This document shows positions 62,432-64,000 of a DNA stretch of 64,000 bases, one piece after another (within the stretch, counting starts at the first letter, position 1; each line of letters starts with the position of its first letter). The notes beneath the pieces are model-generated. The model was not told the origin of the DNA and ran no database searches. It was given only the letters and a program-made list of their open reading frames with translations. The DNA comes from Gonapodya prolifera JEL478 (taxonomy: Eukaryota > Monoblepharomycota > Monoblepharidomycetes > Monoblepharidales > Gonapodyaceae). The position numbers and the translations under genes are program-made. The DNA is taken from positions 62,001 to 126,000 of the forward strand of contig KQ965794.1 of NCBI GenBank assembly GCA_001574975.1. The letters are read 5' to 3'.

Positions 62432-64000
62432 ATGGCCGCATCCCTCCCGTCGCTGCTCAGGTCCGCATCAATCGCCGCGCGACCCCTCCTTGCTTCCGCG
62501 GCAAAGTCCGCCTCGAGACCCGCGCTCGCTTCCGTCCGTCGGATGGCAGTAGCGGCCACTCAGGAGAAGGTATGACATTTGTTTTCTTCTACCCCCACCC
62601 CGGTCTTCCGGTCTCAATTGTGGGCCGGGGTTCCGGAATCGTTGCTCAATTGAATTCCAATGTCTGAAACCGTCGCCATCCCCTCGGTATTCAGGAACTC
62701 TCCGATGTCATCTTGGCTGAACGTGAAGCCGCTCGTCTGGGTGGTGGTCTCAAGAGAATCGAGGCCCAGCACGCCAGGGTGAGTTGTGGTTGTCGCTCTA
62801 CCACCTGTACTCTTTACGTTCTCACTCCTGTTCACTATATGTGACTTTTCAATTTGCCGCCTCCTCACTTGATTCCTGTGTCACGAACTCCCTTCGCCGG
62901 GACACCTTGTTTCCCATGTCCCTCGTTGGCACCTGTACCTGTTACCACTCGACCTACCTCAGGGCAAACTGACTGCCCGCGAACGTCTCGACCTCCTCCT
63001 CGACCCCGGCAGCTTCCGCGAGTTCGACCAGTTCGTTGTCCACCAGTGCGTGGACTTCGGAATGGACAAAAACAAGATCACGGGCGACGGTGTCGTCACG
63101 GGTTACGGAACCATCAACGGAAGGCTCGTGTACGTCTTCTCTCAGGACTTCACTGTCTACGGAGGGTCGCTGTCGAAGATGCACGCTCAGAAGATTTGCA
63201 AGGTGAGTCTTCGGTGGTTGGGTTGTTTGGGGGTTGATTTGGACAATCAGCTTTGTGGTATTGGACCTTTTGTGTCGAATCATTTTTCGGAGATCGTGGA
63301 CGACCAATCGTTTGGGATTTGATGTGATATGCGCCGCCGAGCTTTGCGATTCGGTGTTACCTCAAACACTGGACACGTTGCATCCGAATCCTTTATCTGT
63401 GACACACGTTTTGAAAATCACCCATGTGCCATGGAGACCATATTTGCCCTTCCTCACATTTTTTGCAAACGTCGTTGCCATTCCACTCTCTCAATCTCAT
63501 CTCCCGCGCTTCTCGTCACTTTAGGTCATGGACAAGGCCATGCTCGTCGGAGCCCCTGTTATTGGACTCAACGACTCTGGTGGTGCCCGTATCCAGGAGG
63601 GTGTCGACTCTCTCGGCGGTTACGCCGACATTTTCCAGGTTCGTGGGGTCAAGGTTCAAGTTTTGCCCTAACCCGGCACGGACTCAACTGTCCTCACCTC
63701 TCATCCACCACCCAACCGGGTTACAGCGCAACGTGATGGCCTCGGGTGTGATTCCCCAAATCTCGCTCATCATGGGCCCCTGTGCCGGCGGTGCCGTGTA
63801 CAGTCCTGCCCTGACCGACTTCACCCTCATGGTCCGCGACTCGTCTTACCTCTTCGTCACTGGACCTGAGGTTGTCAAGGCCGTCACCAACGAGACCGTC
63901 ACACAGGAGGAGCTCGGAGGCGCCAAGGCTCACACTACCAAATCTGGTGTTGCCCACCTGGCGTTTGATAACGATGTCGAGGCGCTCAACAGGTGAGTAA
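62432..64000 (+). CDS. PCCB: Propionyl-CoA carboxylase beta (carboxyltransferase) subunit (partial, 3' part beyond window)
   Basis: Transfers carboxyl from biotin on PCCA to propionyl-CoA. ATG 62432 starts a mitochondrial presequence ([20 protein letters not shown]..). Exons then read [100 protein letters not shown] with [17 protein letters not shown], then [20 protein letters not shown] and [40 protein letters not shown]. The [10 protein letters not shown] and [12 protein letters not shown] oxyanion-loop motifs and the PEVVK block are PCCB-type. Five or more introns. The window ends just after the donor GTGAGT following ..NDVEALNR. Confidence 0.96.

Overview
The window is nuclear DNA of a eukaryote, most likely a flagellated early-diverging (chytrid-like) fungus. 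Genes are packed 80 bp to about 0.9 kb apart and cut by many short GT...AG introns of about 40-120 bp. The axonemal gene CFAP65 implies a flagellated stage. IRE1, PEX5, a peroxisomal ATP carrier and an Ark/Prk-type kinase have a fungal look. A propionyl-CoA carboxylase pair points to the vitamin-B12 propionate route, which the higher fungi have largely lost. I saw no tRNA, rRNA or CRISPR array. Exon joins were read by eye from splice sites plus protein homology.

Layout. 1-10.6 kb, all minus: CFAP65 (cut by the left edge), a membrane-bound cyclic-nucleotide phosphodiesterase, a SMAP/AGE2-type ArfGAP and a USP12/46-type deubiquitinase. 11.0-13.4 kb, plus: calnexin. 13.4-23.5 kb: a 10-kb transposon island holding a nearly complete 2,888-bp hAT element with perfect 8-bp target-site duplications, three decayed helix-turn-helix transposase fragments and a possible relic of a TET/JBP-like oxygenase. 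23.5-31.3 kb, minus: C2CD5, NAF1 and TFIIS. 31.6-35.6 kb, plus: PPIL2-type U-box cyclophilin and a peroxisomal adenine-nucleotide carrier. 35.8-43.7 kb, minus: IRE1 (with a 23-N gap), adrenodoxin-type ferredoxin and calcipressin. 43.8-46.0 kb, plus: ERO1. 46.2-50.8 kb, minus: PKA catalytic subunit and PEX5. 51.7-58.5 kb, plus: a two-TM sensor-like protein and an AAK1/Ark-type kinase, with an unresolved 1.1 kb between them. 58.6-64.0 kb: PCCA and PCCB, head-to-head.

Functional threads. ER protein folding is represented three times (calnexin, IRE1, ERO1), cAMP signalling twice (phosphodiesterase, PKA-C), peroxisomes twice (nucleotide carrier, PEX5), and mitochondrial propionyl-CoA carboxylation by both subunits sharing one 510-bp intergenic region. 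I did not find a clearly new multi-gene system. The strongest leads are the PCCA/PCCB divergent pair, the hAT element with about 31-bp-spaced subterminal motifs, an ERO1 with a predicted C-terminal membrane anchor, a 14-nt exon carrying the USP catalytic-cysteine box, and the possible TET/JBP relic in the transposon island.
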